A stretch of 64,000 bases of DNA, from positions 62,001 through 126,000 of the forward strand of contig NZ_QHJG01000006.1 of the NCBI RefSeq assembly GCF_003184185.1. Direction: 5' to 3'. Shown one piece after another: positions 25,565 to 34,650 of this stretch. The position numbers were made by a program, and so were the translations under genes. The stretch comes from Legionella qingyii (GTDB lineage: Bacteria > Pseudomonadota > Gammaproteobacteria > Legionellales > Legionellaceae). The notes beneath the pieces were generated by a model. It was not told where the DNA came from. It was given only the letters and a program-made list of their open reading frames with translations, and made no database searches. Each line of letters starts with the position of its first letter. Position 1 is the first letter of the stretch.

Positions 25565-27247
25565 ATGGGCAAAGTTATTCTTATTCATGCTAATTGCTGC
25601 AATCCTACTGCTAAAGGTGATTTTGCTTTTGCAGCGAATATCGCAAAGGACCTTATTCACGAACTTCAAAATAGAAGTGTAAAAGATATTGATGTCGTTT
25701 TAGTGAGTACTCTTGATGGAATAGGTAAATTTACAAGCATGTATGGTGCTGCTGTTAACAGACGTATATCCGTAGAAGATTGCAGCGTTGGATTTTCTTC
25801 TTTGGAAGAGTTTGATGCAGTTGAAAATACAGTTGTAGCCTTTATTGATGCGAATCGATGTAAAATTCCGGCAGCAGACCTAGTCAAACGAGTTCTTTCT
25901 CCTGAGAGTAAAATATTATTTGTAGGGAATGTCAACCAGCCTCGCCTTGCAGATTCAAATTCACAAACTGGATATCGTATGCAAGCCAGGCTGGAACAAC
26001 CAGGCCTTTACGAATCGTTTAATGACCGAGATATGATGGTTGGTAGTGCTGGTCTTGGTCAAGATCGATTAGGAGTACCCACTATTGCTAAAGCGGAAGA
26101 TTTACCAGCGTTAACTAATAATGAGCAGGTTGTCCAGGCATCTCTTCCCAAAAAAAACTATGGATTTATGTATCTTGCAGCGGTAGCTCCTTCTAAAGAT
26201 TACAAATTAATCGCGCAATACATTAAATTAAGTGGTCAAGACACATATGTTCTGGTTGGGGATTTCACGAGCAAAAAATATGATATTAAATACGCATATG
26301 AACATGATACAACTTTAGCCACTCCTAAGCCTTTACCACAAATTGAATACCATCAATCATTACCCTATAAAGTGATGCGTCAAGCAGTGGCTCACGCAGA
26401 AAGCCCATTGGTTTTATCAACTGGAGCTACAAGCACTCTGGAAGCCATGCGCGACAAAAAGCTGACTTATTATCAAGATATTTCGAACAACACGGAGTTT
26501 GTTGCAGATTATTTACTTGTGTTGAAGTCAATGGTTGCAAGTGATACTTCCCTGTTTGGAGCAATGCCCGATATGATTATTGAGTTATCTGGCTTGCTTT
26601 TTGCTAACAAACCCCTTAACCGTCAGGAGATGGAACGAACCCATGAGCTGTTGGAAATATCTCCTGTAAGTTCAAGATTGGCCGATATGAATCAGGCCAT
26701 TATCGAGCAGGCGAGTGGAAAAATCGCGCCAAAACTTCTTGGTTTTTTAGGTAATTCACGGAAAACCCAAGATCCCATTCAACTGGCTACGGTTTGTGCC
26801 TCATTACGTAAATCAGGTGAAATGAGCAACCCAGTGTATGATCAAGCTTTAAGAAGAGCAGCTACATGGGGGCGATTATTTGAACTCAAGGTATTGATTA
26901 AATCGATGTCGCTCTCGGAAATGGACAAAGTAGATCCAGCTCATGAGCGTACGGCACTTCATTGGGCCGTTACAAGCAAGAATTATGATTGTGCCAAGGC
27001 ATTGGTCAAAGCAGGGGTATCTTTAGATCGTCAAGACAAAGAGGGACAAACTCCATTACACAAAGCGGTAAAAAATGGCGATAGAAAGATGATTAAAATG
27101 CTTATGGAAGCTGGTGCGTCTGTAGATATTGCTGATAAACATAAAAGCAGTCCTCAAGACTGTGCTCCTGATAGTGGCACCTTATTATTTTTCAAGGATT
27201 GCCATGCTCATCTCTATCAACAGACTACTAATGTAGGGTCATTGTAA
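25565..27247 (+). CDS. Ankyrin-repeat protein with glycosyltransferase-like or Rossmann-like N-terminus, effector candidate
   Basis: 560 residues from ATG 25565 (AGG upstream; a GTG two codons earlier is possible). The N-terminal ~330 residues have alternating strands and helices with the order GKVILIHANCCNPTAKGDF, YGFMYLAAVAPSKDYKLIAQ and SPLVLSTGATSTLEAM, a layout reminiscent of a two-Rossmann glycosyltransferase, but no catalytic motif is certain. Residues ~435-530 contain two to three ankyrin repeats (ERTALHWAVTSKNYDCAKAL, EGQTPLHKAVKNGDRKMIKM). No signal peptide. Ankyrin modules and the PmrA-like box support a Dot/Icm effector. I do not assign one of the named Ank/LegA genes. Confidence 0.78.
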   Translation: MGKVILIHANCCNPTAKGDFAFAANIAKDLIHELQNRSVKDIDVVLVSTLDGIGKFTSMYGAAVNRRISVEDCSVGFSSLEEFDAVENTVVAFIDANRCKIPAADLVKRVLSPESKILFVGNVNQPRLADSNSQTGYRMQARLEQPGLYESFNDRDMMVGSAGLGQDRLGVPTIAKAEDLPALTNNEQVVQASLPKKNYGFMYLAAVAPSKDYKLIAQYIKLSGQDTYVLVGDFTSKKYDIKYAYEHDTTLATPKPLPQIEYHQSLPYKVMRQAVAHAESPLVLSTGATSTLEAMRDKKLTYYQDISNNTEFVADYLLVLKSMVASDTSLFGAMPDMIIELSGLLFANKPLNRQEMERTHELLEISPVSSRLADMNQAIIEQASGKIAPKLLGFLGNSRKTQDPIQLATVCASLRKSGEMSNPVYDQALRRAATWGRLFELKVLIKSMSLSEMDKVDPAHERTALHWAVTSKNYDCAKALVKAGVSLDRQDKEGQTPLHKAVKNGDRKMIKMLMEAGASVDIADKHKSSPQDCAPDSGTLLFFKDCHAHLYQQTTNVGSL

Positions 27248-27277
27248 GTTTTTAACATCGATCTTTTCGATAAGAAT

Positions 27278-27310
27278 GGGAGTACTTAAAAGCCAGTTTT
27301 AAGTACTCCC
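27278..27310. terminator. Strong hairpin after the ankyrin gene
   Basis: GGGAGTACTTAAAA (27278-27291) and TTTTAAGTACTCCC (27297-27310) are a perfect 14-bp inverted repeat with a five-base loop, 31 bp after the stop. The T run is only partial, being inside the stem. It is most likely a terminator. The remaining ~260 bp to the next gene hold no visible gene. Confidence 0.7.
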
Positions 27311-27575
27311 TATATCACGTTGTAATCTACCTTTTTCCCGGATTTATACCCTGGCGATTTTCAATAGGAACTAACTTCTTATCATTGGGTCAATTTGTTT
27401 TTATTCTGATCAAATGGTAATGTTTTTTAATCTGTTCAAATGGATTTTTTCTTAGGATAATGGGACCGCGATGTCAGTTTGGTAAAAATTTTTCCTCCGG
27501 ATTGACATTAGAGTAGGTTATCGATCCTTAAAGACACGTTCCTTGAGGATGTTTTTTTCAGATAAGGAATAAAAA

Positions 27576-28076
27576 ATGAAAAGAATTACTTTATTAATCA
27601 TTGGATTGACTCTAACTGGTTTAGCAGTTGCGAAAAGTGGGCCCAAAGAGGAGGTACGCCATATTGTGACACTCAATGGCCTAACTCAAGGTGATGGACG
27701 ATATATTCGAACTGATGTTACTGAGAATGGCCAATATAAATATGGCTATTATTTTTGCGGAACCCGCCATACTGTTGTATATGGTGATATGGTGTTTGCT
27801 GATGAGGTGGGTGAATCTTATCGTGTGGAACGAGCTATTAAATTTTCGATTTGTCAGGATGAAACCTTAACTGAGTGTCAAGAATTTGCATCGGATCAGT
27901 TCACTATTTTTAAGAATAAAGATGGATATTTAGAAACCGATAGTCGTCCAGTTTTACCTATAAGTGTTGCATCAGTAAAAGATGCGTTTAAAGCATGTCA
28001 ACCTAATCCAGAAGAAGATAATCGGATGAAAAAAATAATTCATGCGGGGAGCAATTATCTGATTCGTAAAGGTTAA
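27576..28076 (+). CDS. Exported protein of unknown function
   Basis: 166 residues. A standard signal peptide (MKRITLLIIGLTLTGLAVA, cleaved before KSG) precedes a mature domain with three cysteines (CGTRH, SICQDETLTEC) and a further C near the end (KACQPNPEE), suggesting two disulphides. Periplasmic or secreted. AAGGAATAAAAA precedes the ATG. No family recognised. Confidence 0.7.
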   Translation: MKRITLLIIGLTLTGLAVAKSGPKEEVRHIVTLNGLTQGDGRYIRTDVTENGQYKYGYYFCGTRHTVVYGDMVFADEVGESYRVERAIKFSICQDETLTECQEFASDQFTIFKNKDGYLETDSRPVLPISVASVKDAFKACQPNPEEDNRMKKIIHAGSNYLIRKG

Positions 28077-28132
28077 TTGGATGTAATCTGGGTTATACAC
28101 GGCCGCACTGCGACTATGTTGAGAATTTTTGC

Positions 28133-28213
28133 CATTCCCGAGAAGGCGAGAATCTATTCTTAAATTGGCGCTACGCCTTGCTAGAAATGGGTTCCGCCTT
28201 CGCGGGAACGACA
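28133..28213. repeat. Imperfect inverted repeat, REP-like
   Basis: CATTCCCGAGAAGGCGAGAA near 28133 and TTCCGCCTTCGCGGGAACGA near 28190 are imperfectly complementary. The pattern resembles the intergenic palindromic elements often scattered in gammaproteobacterial genomes. It lies in the 334-bp gap between the exported protein and the MFS gene. No gene is visible in the gap. Confidence 0.45.
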
Positions 28214-28410
28214 GTTTTCCCTTAACTTAATGGTCATGAAGCGCAGCCATAACCCGGTTTTTTTACCGCCAGTCCCGAGTGTAAAGAGGGGCTCTACGTT
28301 GTGGCTCTTCACCCTGTCTACAAAAAAATCGATGAAGGCTCCAAATTTTTTCCTAAATCTAGAGCAAAAATAAACAGATTTCACTATAATGCTCCACTGC
28401 TTTTTATAGA

Positions 28411-29637
28411 ATGAATATTATGTCCCAACCAAGAACTTCGATTTTGCTTATTGGCTTATTATCTGCCTTTTCATTACTCACATTTGATCTTTATCAACCT
28501 TCGTTGCCTTACATCACCAATTTGTTTGGTACAACGCATAGTTTAAGTCAATTAACCTTAAGTATTTATCTGTTTGTTTTTGGTGTGACTCAATTAGTTT
28601 GGGGGCCGTTAATTGATCATTTTGGACGACGTCGTTTGTTACCTGGCAGTTTAGTTCTTGCTGTTCTTGCCAGTTTAATTTGTGCTTTTGCGCCGAATAT
28701 CTTTGTACTCATACTCGGTCGGGCATTACAGGGATTTGCTTTATGCTGTGCAAACCTGATTGCTTTTTCAATCTCGCGAGACTTTGATGATACAGTAGAG
28801 CGTGCCAAGGTTCTGTCGTATGTTTCGATGATTGTTTCAATATCGCCTATTCTTGCTCCTGTAGTGGGTTCTCTTATCTTTACTTATTACGGTTGGCAAG
28901 CTAATTTCATATTAATGGCGGTGATTGGGATAATACTCTTGCTACAGTCGCGTAAAGGATTATTTGAATCACCATTTTGGACGCAACCCCGGGAACCCTT
29001 GATTGTTAAAAAAGTAATTAAAGCCTATCAAGAGATCATTCCATCTCCTACCCTACGGAGTGGTTCTTTCATTATGATGTTTAGTTTTGCAGCCGTAATG
29101 CTTTCAGTGATTAATTCGTCCTATATTATTATTGACCAATTTGGTTTTTCACCGTTGGTGTACGGTATTATTTTTATTATTAATGGATTAAATATTATTG
29201 TTGGCAATTATTTAGGTATTTGGCTGCGTAAATATTTCAGCATGGCATCGACCATTTATCTTGGGAGTTGGTTTATTATAAGTGGTGGTTTTGCGATGTT
29301 AGTATGCGCAGTTTTTTACGAATTCAATTTGTATGCCCTATCTTTTGCTTTAATTTGTAATTTAGGCATTAGTTTAACTGCACCAGCGACTATGTCGATC
29401 ATGCTTGCAGATTATAAAGAGAATACCGGTCTTGCATTGGCTGTAATTCATACCGTTCGGATGTTTGGTTCATCTGTTTTAACAATCTTAAGTGCCTATT
29501 TACTGATGCAAACGCTTAACGCGTTGCCTTTGGGGCTAATTGCTTGTGGTCTTGGTGCGCTTTATAGTTCCTGGCACTTTAACCGTATAACAGCAGAGTC
29601 TAATGACTCAGAATTGGGTGAGGTGGAAGCCGCCTAG
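28411..29637 (+). CDS. Bcr/CflA-type MFS drug efflux transporter
   Basis: 408 residues with about 12 membrane segments. The N-terminal half carries DLYQPSLPYI and the motif-A region GPLIDHFGRRRLLPGSLVL (about 68-86), followed by GRALQGFALCC, all characteristic of the Bcr/CflA drug:proton antiporter subgroup of the major facilitator superfamily. It would export small toxic compounds from cytoplasm to periplasm using the proton gradient. The substrate is unknown. Monocistronic; the ATG at 28411 is followed by a second ATG three codons on, and either could be used. Confidence 0.88.
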   Translation: MNIMSQPRTSILLIGLLSAFSLLTFDLYQPSLPYITNLFGTTHSLSQLTLSIYLFVFGVTQLVWGPLIDHFGRRRLLPGSLVLAVLASLICAFAPNIFVLILGRALQGFALCCANLIAFSISRDFDDTVERAKVLSYVSMIVSISPILAPVVGSLIFTYYGWQANFILMAVIGIILLLQSRKGLFESPFWTQPREPLIVKKVIKAYQEIIPSPTLRSGSFIMMFSFAAVMLSVINSSYIIIDQFGFSPLVYGIIFIINGLNIIVGNYLGIWLRKYFSMASTIYLGSWFIISGGFAMLVCAVFYEFNLYALSFALICNLGISLTAPATMSIMLADYKENTGLALAVIHTVRMFGSSVLTILSAYLLMQTLNALPLGLIACGLGALYSSWHFNRITAESNDSELGEVEAA

Positions 29638-29813
29638 TGCCTAGCTCAAGCTATTTACCAAAAGTAACGCTGTTTTTTGTATTCCTAAACTAGGTAAATA
29701 GCTTCCAAAATTCTTGTCATCAGGGATGAATGATTCCCTTCTATATGTAATTTTTAGAATTTCAGCAGACGCATGTGATATCATTTTGTTTTCACATGTA
29801 ATTAGTGTAAGCA

Positions 29814-30881
29814 ATGAAAATAAAAATTTTCTTTTATGGATTATTAATAAGTCTTCAGGCTTTTGCAGCTCCTCGCTTTGTACCTGCTGAACCATCTCCA
29901 GCTTCTCAATATCAGATCAATGGTCCTGCATTATGCGCAACCGCTAAAGAAACTCTGGCTTATTTAAATAAGGGTAACCGTTATGATCCCCATGTTATTC
30001 ATGAGGGGAGCGTTTTTCCAGTACCTTTAGCGCGAGTCAAAGCAACTTTGATATTCATTTGCCAACACCAAAACGAATTGAACAATCCTGCATTTATAAA
30101 AAAACACTTTGATTTTGTTCGCTGGTATCCCGATCTGGAACAAGTTAAGCCCCTAAAGATGAAAAAACCGCTTCTTGCTCATTTACCTCAAGATAAAATT
30201 TTAATGACCAAATATTATGTACATCGTGCAAAGGCGTCAATGAAACGCAGTGCGGCTTATCCGTTTGCTCTTTATGGGCTTCCTCGAGATGAAGAATCAC
30301 TCACACTCGAAGAAGCAGATGCAAAACCCGAACTGCTACGTTTCCACTATGGTAAGCAAGCCATATTAAAAGGTGCATTGGCGAATAAAAATGTTCCAGT
30401 CTTAGCTTATCTCAATCGAGATGACCTGGAGGCGGCATTAATGCAGGGTACGCTTATCGCAGATTTTGGCCCGAATCATCAGACAAAAATCTTTAATGTT
30501 CATCGTTGTAACAATATTGCATACGACAAAGCGAAAAACCCCTATCAACAAGAACGTTACTGGTATTTTAAACCGGTAGCAGGGATCAAAGGATATGGAA
30601 AAGATGCAGATCATAAAATTACGGTAAATACAGAAGTCACTTTTGCCGCAGATCTCGAGCATTTTGGTTTAGGAAAACTTTTGTTGGTACAATACCCAGA
30701 TCGAACAGGAAAAATGGTGTCGCGCGCCGGTATTTTTGCTGATACAGGTGGTGCGTTCCAGAATAATTTGTATCAAGTTGATTTTCTAGCGGGGAGTTAT
30801 TCAGGCAGAGAAGCATTTATCCAAGCGACTCGTTATTTGCCCGATTATGTGGCTGCCTATTTTATGGTATTAAAAAAATGA
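29814..30881 (+). CDS. Exported protein with MltA/3D-like C-terminal motif
   Basis: 355 residues with a signal peptide (MKIKIFFYGLLISLQAFA, cleavage before APRF). The C-terminal portion has GIFADTGGAFQNN (about 306-318) followed by GSYSGREAF, similar to the DTGGAI core of the 3D domain found in MltA lytic transglycosylases and related cell-wall enzymes. The rest is not recognised. It overlaps the next gene, an N-acetylmuramoyl-L-alanine amidase, by four bases (ATGA), which supports a peptidoglycan-related periplasmic role. Moderate confidence for function, high for being a gene. Confidence 0.72.
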   Translation: MKIKIFFYGLLISLQAFAAPRFVPAEPSPASQYQINGPALCATAKETLAYLNKGNRYDPHVIHEGSVFPVPLARVKATLIFICQHQNELNNPAFIKKHFDFVRWYPDLEQVKPLKMKKPLLAHLPQDKILMTKYYVHRAKASMKRSAAYPFALYGLPRDEESLTLEEADAKPELLRFHYGKQAILKGALANKNVPVLAYLNRDDLEAALMQGTLIADFGPNHQTKIFNVHRCNNIAYDKAKNPYQQERYWYFKPVAGIKGYGKDADHKITVNTEVTFAADLEHFGLGKLLLVQYPDRTGKMVSRAGIFADTGGAFQNNLYQVDFLAGSYSGREAFIQATRYLPDYVAAYFMVLKK

Positions 30882-31546
30882 AAATGGTCCTATTCTGCAT
30901 ATTTTTTATGAGTTCTCTGGCGCATGCATTTTCTTGTTATGATTCACAGAAAATTCATCAGAAACCGATCCAGTTTGATAAACAACGGATTACTTTAACA
31001 CGGCAGTATCAATTAGCTCATTATGGCATTGACTCAAAGTCAATTGACATTGAACCCAAAATGATCGTCTTGCATTGGACTTGTATTCCTACGCTCAAGG
31101 CAACTTTTCGTGTATTTGACCCACCTACATTTCCGCAAAATTCACCGCGGATTAAAGAATTGCCAGGTACTTTGAATGTCTCAAGCCATTTTTTAGTAGA
31201 TCGCGATGGTAGTATTTACCAGCTCATGCCTGAACACTGGATGGCAAGGCATGTTATCGGGTTGAACCATTATGCAATTGGTATTGAAAATATAGGGGGA
31301 ATAGATGGTAAGGATGATCTAACCGAAGCGCAAACAAAAGCAAATGCATTTTTAGTGTGTTATCTCAAAAAGAAATATCCTGAAATAAAATATGTTATTG
31401 GCCACAATCAATATTTGAATTTTAAAAACACTCCTCTTTGGCTTGAACGAGATCCGAATTATCAAACCGATAAAGAGGATCCTGGCCCCGATTTTCTTAA
31501 TCGAGTCATGAAATTAGTTTATGGTAGTAAAAATATGCCACGCTGA
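30878..31546 (+). CDS. N-acetylmuramoyl-L-alanine amidase (Amidase_2/PGRP type)
   Basis: 222 residues, signal peptide MKMVLFCIFFMSSLAHA. Zinc-amidase features: H66 in IVLHWT, SSHFLVDRDGSIYQLMPE, ARHVIGLNHYAIGIENIG, and GHNQY with the D-PGPDF segment near the end carrying the last metal and catalytic residues. It cleaves the bond between MurNAc and L-Ala of peptidoglycan, probably in the periplasm for cell-wall recycling. Translationally coupled to the upstream 3D-like gene by ATGA. The length is near that of AmiD-type enzymes. Confidence 0.87.
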   Translation: MKMVLFCIFFMSSLAHAFSCYDSQKIHQKPIQFDKQRITLTRQYQLAHYGIDSKSIDIEPKMIVLHWTCIPTLKATFRVFDPPTFPQNSPRIKELPGTLNVSSHFLVDRDGSIYQLMPEHWMARHVIGLNHYAIGIENIGGIDGKDDLTEAQTKANAFLVCYLKKKYPEIKYVIGHNQYLNFKNTPLWLERDPNYQTDKEDPGPDFLNRVMKLVYGSKNMPR

Positions 31547-31660
31547 CATGGACTATCGACTTAGCAAAAGAATCAAAAACGTAACCTGGGATCAGCACCA
31601 TAAAATCCGGGTTTAATGACATAAAATCAATTAATGAGAAAAAATTTATAGGTCACCGTT

Positions 31661-32575
31661 ATGGTAAATCATCCTAACCCCCCTTGTTTTTTTATCTTTG
31701 GCTTTGGTTATACCGCCGAATTTCTAGCAAGAGAACTCGCTCAATTGAATTTTAAAGTGGTTGGTACGACGCGAGATAAGCATAAAATTCTAAACAGCAC
31801 CCAAAAGGAGTACAAACTTATTGATTTTGATGGGGATGAAGTAGCATTCTACTTAAGTAAGACAACCCACATTTTAGTCAGCATACCCCCATCAGAACGA
31901 GGAGAGCCCGTCCTTTCCCGCTTTAGCGATTTAATCATACAAAGCAAAGCGCAGATTCAATGGTTGGGGTATCTTTCCTCTACGGGTGTCTATGGAGATC
32001 ATCATGGTGCGTGGGTAACGGAAGAATCTGATTCTATAGCGGCTGGACCCCAAGCTAAATTAAGGTTGGTTGCTGAGAATAATTGGATGGATTTTGCTAG
32101 AACGCAGGGAATTCCACTGCATATTTTGAGATTGGCAGGAATTTATGGACCTCATCGAAATGCAATAGAACGGATCATCGGCGGAAAAAAAGTCAGTATT
32201 TATAAAGAGGGACAGGTTTTCTCAAGGATACATGTTGCGGATATTGCTGCAGTAATTCGAGCATCGATAAAGAATCCGCGTCCTTATTCGATTTACAATG
32301 TTGCTGATGATGAACCCACGCCGGCACATATTGTGGATGCTTTCGCTGCATCATTACTTAATCGAGCGCCTTTGCCGCTCCTATCCTATGAAACAGCAAC
32401 CATGTCCCCAATGGAGCAACAATTTTATGCAAGTAATCGTCGAGTTTCTAATGCTAAAATTAAAGAAGAATTAAAGATAAACTTGCTTTATCCTTCTTAT
32501 CGTGAAGGATTAACTCAACTTTTTAAAGATAGTTATAAGGGAAAAAATTCAGACCTGCGAACTTGGGATGAATAA
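31661..32575 (+). CDS. NAD(P)-dependent SDR/epimerase-family protein (YeeZ-like)
   Basis: 304 residues. The N-terminal Rossmann motif is FGFGYTAEFLARELA (about 13-27), followed by VVGTTRD; LSSTGVYGDHHGAWVTE (about 106-122) and RLAGIYGP are typical of the YeeZ-type atypical extended SDR group. Family members bind NADP and are assigned as epimerase-like with unknown substrate. Single gene, cytoplasmic. Confidence 0.82.
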   Translation: MVNHPNPPCFFIFGFGYTAEFLARELAQLNFKVVGTTRDKHKILNSTQKEYKLIDFDGDEVAFYLSKTTHILVSIPPSERGEPVLSRFSDLIIQSKAQIQWLGYLSSTGVYGDHHGAWVTEESDSIAAGPQAKLRLVAENNWMDFARTQGIPLHILRLAGIYGPHRNAIERIIGGKKVSIYKEGQVFSRIHVADIAAVIRASIKNPRPYSIYNVADDEPTPAHIVDAFAASLLNRAPLPLLSYETATMSPMEQQFYASNRRVSNAKIKEELKINLLYPSYREGLTQLFKDSYKGKNSDLRTWDE

Positions 32576-32633
32576 AATTGCTACAATAAATAAGTAATGC
32601 TTATTTGAGTCTGATTCAATGCATGGAGCGATT

Positions 32634-34262
32634 ATGTCTGATGAATTATTGGATGTACTGATAATTGGGGCTGGACCAGTAGGTTTATTTTGTGCAAATG
32701 AACTAACTCGTCAGGGTTTGAATTGTCGGATTATTGATAAAAAATCAACAACTAGTGATAAATCCAAGGCATTAGCTATTCATATTCGCACACTCGATCT
32801 TCTTAGAGATTGCGGTTTTATCGAAGGAATTCTTATTCAAGGACAAAAGGTACATGGAGTCTTGTTTAAATCCAAAGGGAATGAGTTAATCCATGCAACC
32901 TATGCAAATGTTGAAGCAGATTATCATTTTGTTATCGATCTTCCACAAAGTAAAACAGAACAGATTTTCAATCAAGGGTTAATTGATAGAGGATTGCACG
33001 TTGAATGGCAAACAGAGCTTACGGAAATAGAACAAAAGTCCAATCAGATTATGTCTACTCTAAAGCATGTTGATGGCCGTATCGAAAAAGTTCAGGCGAG
33101 CTGGGTTATTGCGTGCGATGGTTCACACAGTACTTTGAGAAAGCAAGTGAATGCTGAATTTATAGGCTCTTCTTACAAACAAACATGGTGGCTTGCTGAT
33201 GTGCTGATTGATTGGGAATTACCTGAAGATAAATTTATTCTTTATGTAAGTGACAAAGGTCCCGCTGCGTGTTTTCCAATGGGTGAAAAACGATACCGTA
33301 TCGTCATGACTGCACCAGAAAAAATTATGAGCCAGGAACCTACAATGGAAGATATAGTGCATACTTTTAAATTGCGATGCACGGATCAAGCCATACTTCA
33401 TGATCCTGTGTGGATCAGCCAATTCGGTATCGATCATAAACAAATCCAAAAGTATCGTTATGGGCGGGTATTTTTTGCAGGTGATGCAGCTCATGTTCAT
33501 AGTCCTATGGGGGGACAAGGTTTAAACACTGGGCTACAAGATATCTATAATTTGGCTTGGAAACTGGCACTCGTACACAAAGGATTGGCGCATGACACGT
33601 TACTCGATAGTTACCACAGTGAACGTCATCCCATTGCAGCAGGAGTATTAAAAAAAACGGGAGTAATGACTCATTTAATCATGATGACCAATCCATTGCT
33701 GATTGCTTTACGCAATTTTATCTTTCGTACAGCCATGTCGTTTGATGTCATGAAAAATTTGATCCTTAACGATCTGGCTGAGTTGACAGTGAATTATGCT
33801 AAGAGTCCTATAGTAAATGTTCTGGGTCAAAAGACACAGTTCAAAGTAGGTGAGTTTCTTATTGATTTTCCTCTGATTGATGCCCAAAGTAAGGAGAAAA
33901 AGGAGTTACACCAAATAACCCAGGGAACACGACATCATTTATTTTTGTTTACTGGACTTGCCCCTAATAAATCATCTCTCTTATTTGAAATAGCAGTCGC
34001 AATGGAGCAGCGATTTAAAGGTTTAATCAAAACGCACATTGTATGCTCCAATCCTGAAATGACATTACCTGCTGAAGATATGTCGCTATTAATTGATGAA
34101 AATCAAAAAATGCATCAGTACTTTAAAATCAAACAAGCCACTGCGGTACTGATTCGTCCTGATAAATATATTGGCTTAACCCAGCTGCCAGTAAATAAGG
34201 AGGCGTTATTGGGGTATATGGATCATTCTTATTTGCACGTAGGCGGTGGGGATGAATTGTAA
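32634..34262 (+). CDS. FAD-dependent monooxygenase (aromatic hydroxylase type)
   Basis: 542 residues from ATG 32634, chosen for GGAG six bases upstream (the ATG at 32619 has none). FAD-binding motifs: VLIIGAGPVGLFCANELTRQ at the N-terminus, the ACDGSHSTLRKQV DG motif, and GDAAHVHSPMGGQGLNTGLQ (GD motif). A thioredoxin-like C-terminal domain of the PheA/MhpA/TetX-like class follows. Such enzymes hydroxylate phenols or related rings with NAD(P)H and O2. The substrate is unknown; no catabolic partners are adjacent. Confidence 0.87.
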   Translation: MSDELLDVLIIGAGPVGLFCANELTRQGLNCRIIDKKSTTSDKSKALAIHIRTLDLLRDCGFIEGILIQGQKVHGVLFKSKGNELIHATYANVEADYHFVIDLPQSKTEQIFNQGLIDRGLHVEWQTELTEIEQKSNQIMSTLKHVDGRIEKVQASWVIACDGSHSTLRKQVNAEFIGSSYKQTWWLADVLIDWELPEDKFILYVSDKGPAACFPMGEKRYRIVMTAPEKIMSQEPTMEDIVHTFKLRCTDQAILHDPVWISQFGIDHKQIQKYRYGRVFFAGDAAHVHSPMGGQGLNTGLQDIYNLAWKLALVHKGLAHDTLLDSYHSERHPIAAGVLKKTGVMTHLIMMTNPLLIALRNFIFRTAMSFDVMKNLILNDLAELTVNYAKSPIVNVLGQKTQFKVGEFLIDFPLIDAQSKEKKELHQITQGTRHHLFLFTGLAPNKSSLLFEIAVAMEQRFKGLIKTHIVCSNPEMTLPAEDMSLLIDENQKMHQYFKIKQATAVLIRPDKYIGLTQLPVNKEALLGYMDHSYLHVGGGDEL

Positions 34263-34650
34263 ACACGCCCTAGTCCTATCGAAGATATTTTATTAAGGTT
34301 ATTATCTCGGTCGTGAATGTGATTACTTTTAAAGAAAAAATAATGAACAGATTGTGCTTAATGAGCATAATGGGTTGTAATCAACCTAAAAATAGAATAA
34401 AAATTGACATGATGCTTTGTATAATTTATTGCATAGGCTGTGACAATCAGTCAAAAGTGCAGTACAAAAGAATTTAACTCCCTTATCAAGGTCACAGACC
34501 CTCATAGAACTATGGACTGTTACATGCTGATAGGGAAATGTCTAAACATACATTGAACATATGAGTTGAAATATGCCGTATGAAACATATTTACTGATAT
34601 GTACGCTAAAAATATTGAATAAAAATAATCAGAAATGGATTAAATACTTT
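34263..34650. other. Intergenic region without visible gene
   Basis: About 390 bp of AT-rich DNA before the beta-lactamase-like gene. An in-frame ATG at 34573 could lengthen the next protein, but it would precede the signal peptide. No RNA or repeat recognised. Confidence 0.35.
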
